Shown in pieces: positions 32,648 through 32,672 of a stretch of 32,672 nt of DNA (positions are counted from its first letter, which is position 1; each line of letters begins with the position of its first letter). The notes under the pieces were generated by a model. That model ran no database searches. It was not told where the DNA came from and worked only from the letters and a program-made list of their open reading frames with translations. Location of the stretch: contig JAHBSW010000028.1 of NCBI GenBank assembly GCA_019638935.1, positions 1-32,672 of the forward strand. Direction: 5' to 3'. The DNA is from Cryobacterium sp. GTDB lineage: Bacteria > Actinomycetota > Actinomycetes > Actinomycetales > Microbacteriaceae. Both the position numbers and the translations under genes were made by a program.

Positions 32648-32672
32648 GATCGGGCCGAGGGTCGTCGAGGGC

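Larger units (their letters stand above)
28118..32672. mobile_element. Integrated element in comM, left end and integrase-rep module
   Basis: The boundary is placed where comM similarity stops (about 28117-28120). The element continues past the right edge, so its size and attR are unknown. It carries on the plus strand a serine integrase, a structured leader, a small HTH gene, a 42-aa ORF, a prim-pol gene, a RecA-like ATPase gene and terminal repeats. No capsid or conjugation gene is visible, so phage, ICE or satellite cannot be told apart. The integrase reads away from the junction, as is usual for large serine integrases. Confidence 0.85.

Noticed and set aside
1-32672. CRISPR array, rRNA or tRNA genes
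   Set aside because: Read through for regularly spaced repeats and for tRNA or rRNA landmarks; none seen.

Overview
The window is high-GC DNA from an actinobacterium, most likely a member of the Microbacteriaceae. The evidence is the gene order rpsB-tsf-pyrH-frr-cdsA followed by a DivIVA-repeat gene, an M23 peptidase and XerC beside rpsB, frequent GTG/TTG and possibly leaderless starts, and many protein families I recognise from actinobacteria. The species cannot be named from the sequence alone.

Layout. (1) 1-2321: the 5' end of an MshA-like glycosyltransferase, a small HExxH protein, a 23-bp perfect inverted repeat and an amidase. (2) 2346-4494: a YtrA-type GntR regulator with an ATGA-coupled ABC ATPase and permease, behind a promoter overlapped by a palindromic operator. 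(3) 4642-6320: an LCP (LytR-CpsA-Psr) cell-wall ligase and a small SRPBCC-like protein. (4) 6352-10173, minus strand: a five-gene SipW/TasA-type export cluster. It encodes three proteins with SipW-class signal peptides (one carrying a ricin-type lectin region), one conventionally secreted membrane-anchored protein, and a Ser/His signal peptidase. Its upstream region holds two hairpins with different stems but the same 8-nt loop. (5) 10441-13248: a CnoX/YbbN-like thioredoxin-TPR protein and a large membrane protein with an internal lipobox. (6) 13525-16121: a long coiled-coil DivIVA-like protein and a frameshifted AI-2E family transporter. (7) 16139-18464: an alpha/beta hydrolase, a zinc-ribbon protein, a secreted lytic transglycosylase and a four-repeat DivIVA protein. 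(8) 18515-22774: the translation and envelope housekeeping cluster cdsA, frr, pyrH, tsf, rpsB, all on the minus strand. (9) 23123-27486: M23 peptidase, xerC, a class III phosphodiesterase, a RelE/RHH toxin-antitoxin pair and dprA. (10) 27503-32672: comM, broken at its Walker B codons by a mobile element that runs past the right edge. The element carries a large serine integrase, a structured leader, a HTH protein, a 42-aa ORF, a prim-pol protein, a RecA-like ATPase and a terminal palindrome with short repeats.

Working together: cluster (4) reads as a surface or extracellular protein system whose dedicated peptidase is encoded last in the same operon, possibly controlled through its leader RNA. 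Region (10) reads as an integrated phage-like or plasmid-like element. It has removed the N-terminal ATPase half of the competence gene comM from its C-terminal half, while the adjacent dprA remains intact.
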